Source of the DNA: DATKYQ01 sp035528415
GTDB lineage: Bacteria > Myxococcota > B64-G9
Assembly (NCBI GenBank): GCA_035528415.1
Contig: DATKYQ010000097.1
Location: 62,001-126,000, forward strand
DNA length: 64,000 nt
Direction: 5' to 3'
Shown: one piece after another, positions 63,970-64,000 of the stretch
How the letters are laid out: each line of letters starts with the position of its first letter
Numbering within the stretch: the first letter of the stretch is position 1
Position numbers and translations under genes: made by a program
Notes under the pieces: generated by a model
Database searches by the model: none
What the model was told of the DNA's origin: nothing
What the model saw: the letters and a program-made list of their open reading frames with translations, nothing else

Positions 63970-64000
63970 CGCTGTTTCTTAGGGTACCATCAGTTGCCAG

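Overview
The window looks like chromosome of a GC-rich, Gram-negative, anaerobic or microaerophilic bacterium of the former Deltaproteobacteria or a neighbouring phylum such as Myxococcota. The evidence is the mix of gene families: sigma-54 enhancer-binding regulation, Ser/Thr kinases with PEGA domains, DUF4476, MopE-type and Cys-rich lipoproteins, a heptosyltransferase-like GT9 enzyme, an EF-G of the spirochete/mitochondrial EFG1 type, and a large oxygen-defence set (desulfoferrodoxin, rubredoxin, rubrerythrin-like proteins, ferritin, cytochrome bd). I cannot name the genus.

Layout. 1-2.2 kb: an RNase H-fold nuclease, an unknown protein and a DUF4476 protein. 2.2-13.7 kb: an oxygen/peroxide defence island. 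One reverse-strand operon runs small protein, desulfoferrodoxin, rubredoxin, cydA, cydB, fpg. A second runs DUF255 thioredoxin-fold protein, three rubrerythrin-like proteins, a glutaredoxin, and a ferredoxin:thioredoxin-reductase/rubredoxin fusion. A ferritin gene diverges from the second operon. All three units have an excellent -24/-12 sigma-54 promoter and share TGAGACA/TGTCTCA motifs about 80 nt upstream. The regulator gene in the island is a sigma-54 activator whose N-terminus is an ArsC-like reductase with all three redox cysteines. 13.7-20.1 kb: GT9 glycosyltransferase, a RecA-fold ATPase fused to a SLOG-like domain, EF-G, and a PEGA protein.

20.1-25.8 kb: a MopE-repeat lipoprotein and a small secreted protein, both ending in a DUF1566/Lcl domain whose last ~150 nt differ mostly at positions 1 and 2 of NNC codons. 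A frameshifted Avd gene lies between them. This is the signature of a diversity-generating retroelement, but no reverse transcriptase or template repeat is in the window. An AT-richer stretch with inverted repeats and an ORF6N gene follows.

25.9-36.4 kb: Cys-rich lipoprotein, cyclic-nucleotide-binding protein, HAD phosphatase, then a housekeeping run ispDF, membrane protein, cysS (with a zinc-ribbon insert), uvrB, uvrC, DUF507. 36.4-41.9 kb: two PEGA-tailed Ser/Thr kinases and two exported proteins.

41.9-54.7 kb: a promoter, a GEMM-I-like cyclic-dinucleotide riboswitch, an intrinsic terminator, and then one 4162-residue Cys-rich lipoprotein. It holds about 43 units of 55 residues in four blocks of 10-11 units, separated by MopE-like inserts. 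Facing it is a TMTC-like O-mannosyltransferase candidate in an operon with a UbiA prenyltransferase and a membrane spermidine-synthase-like protein. 60-64 kb: Uup-type ABC-F ATPase, a SAM methyltransferase and a parvulin lipoprotein.

Main candidates for new biology: the ArsC/sigma-54 redox regulon, the riboswitch-controlled giant repeat lipoprotein, and the two-target DGR remnant. All functional calls come from reading sequence and family knowledge; no database search was run.
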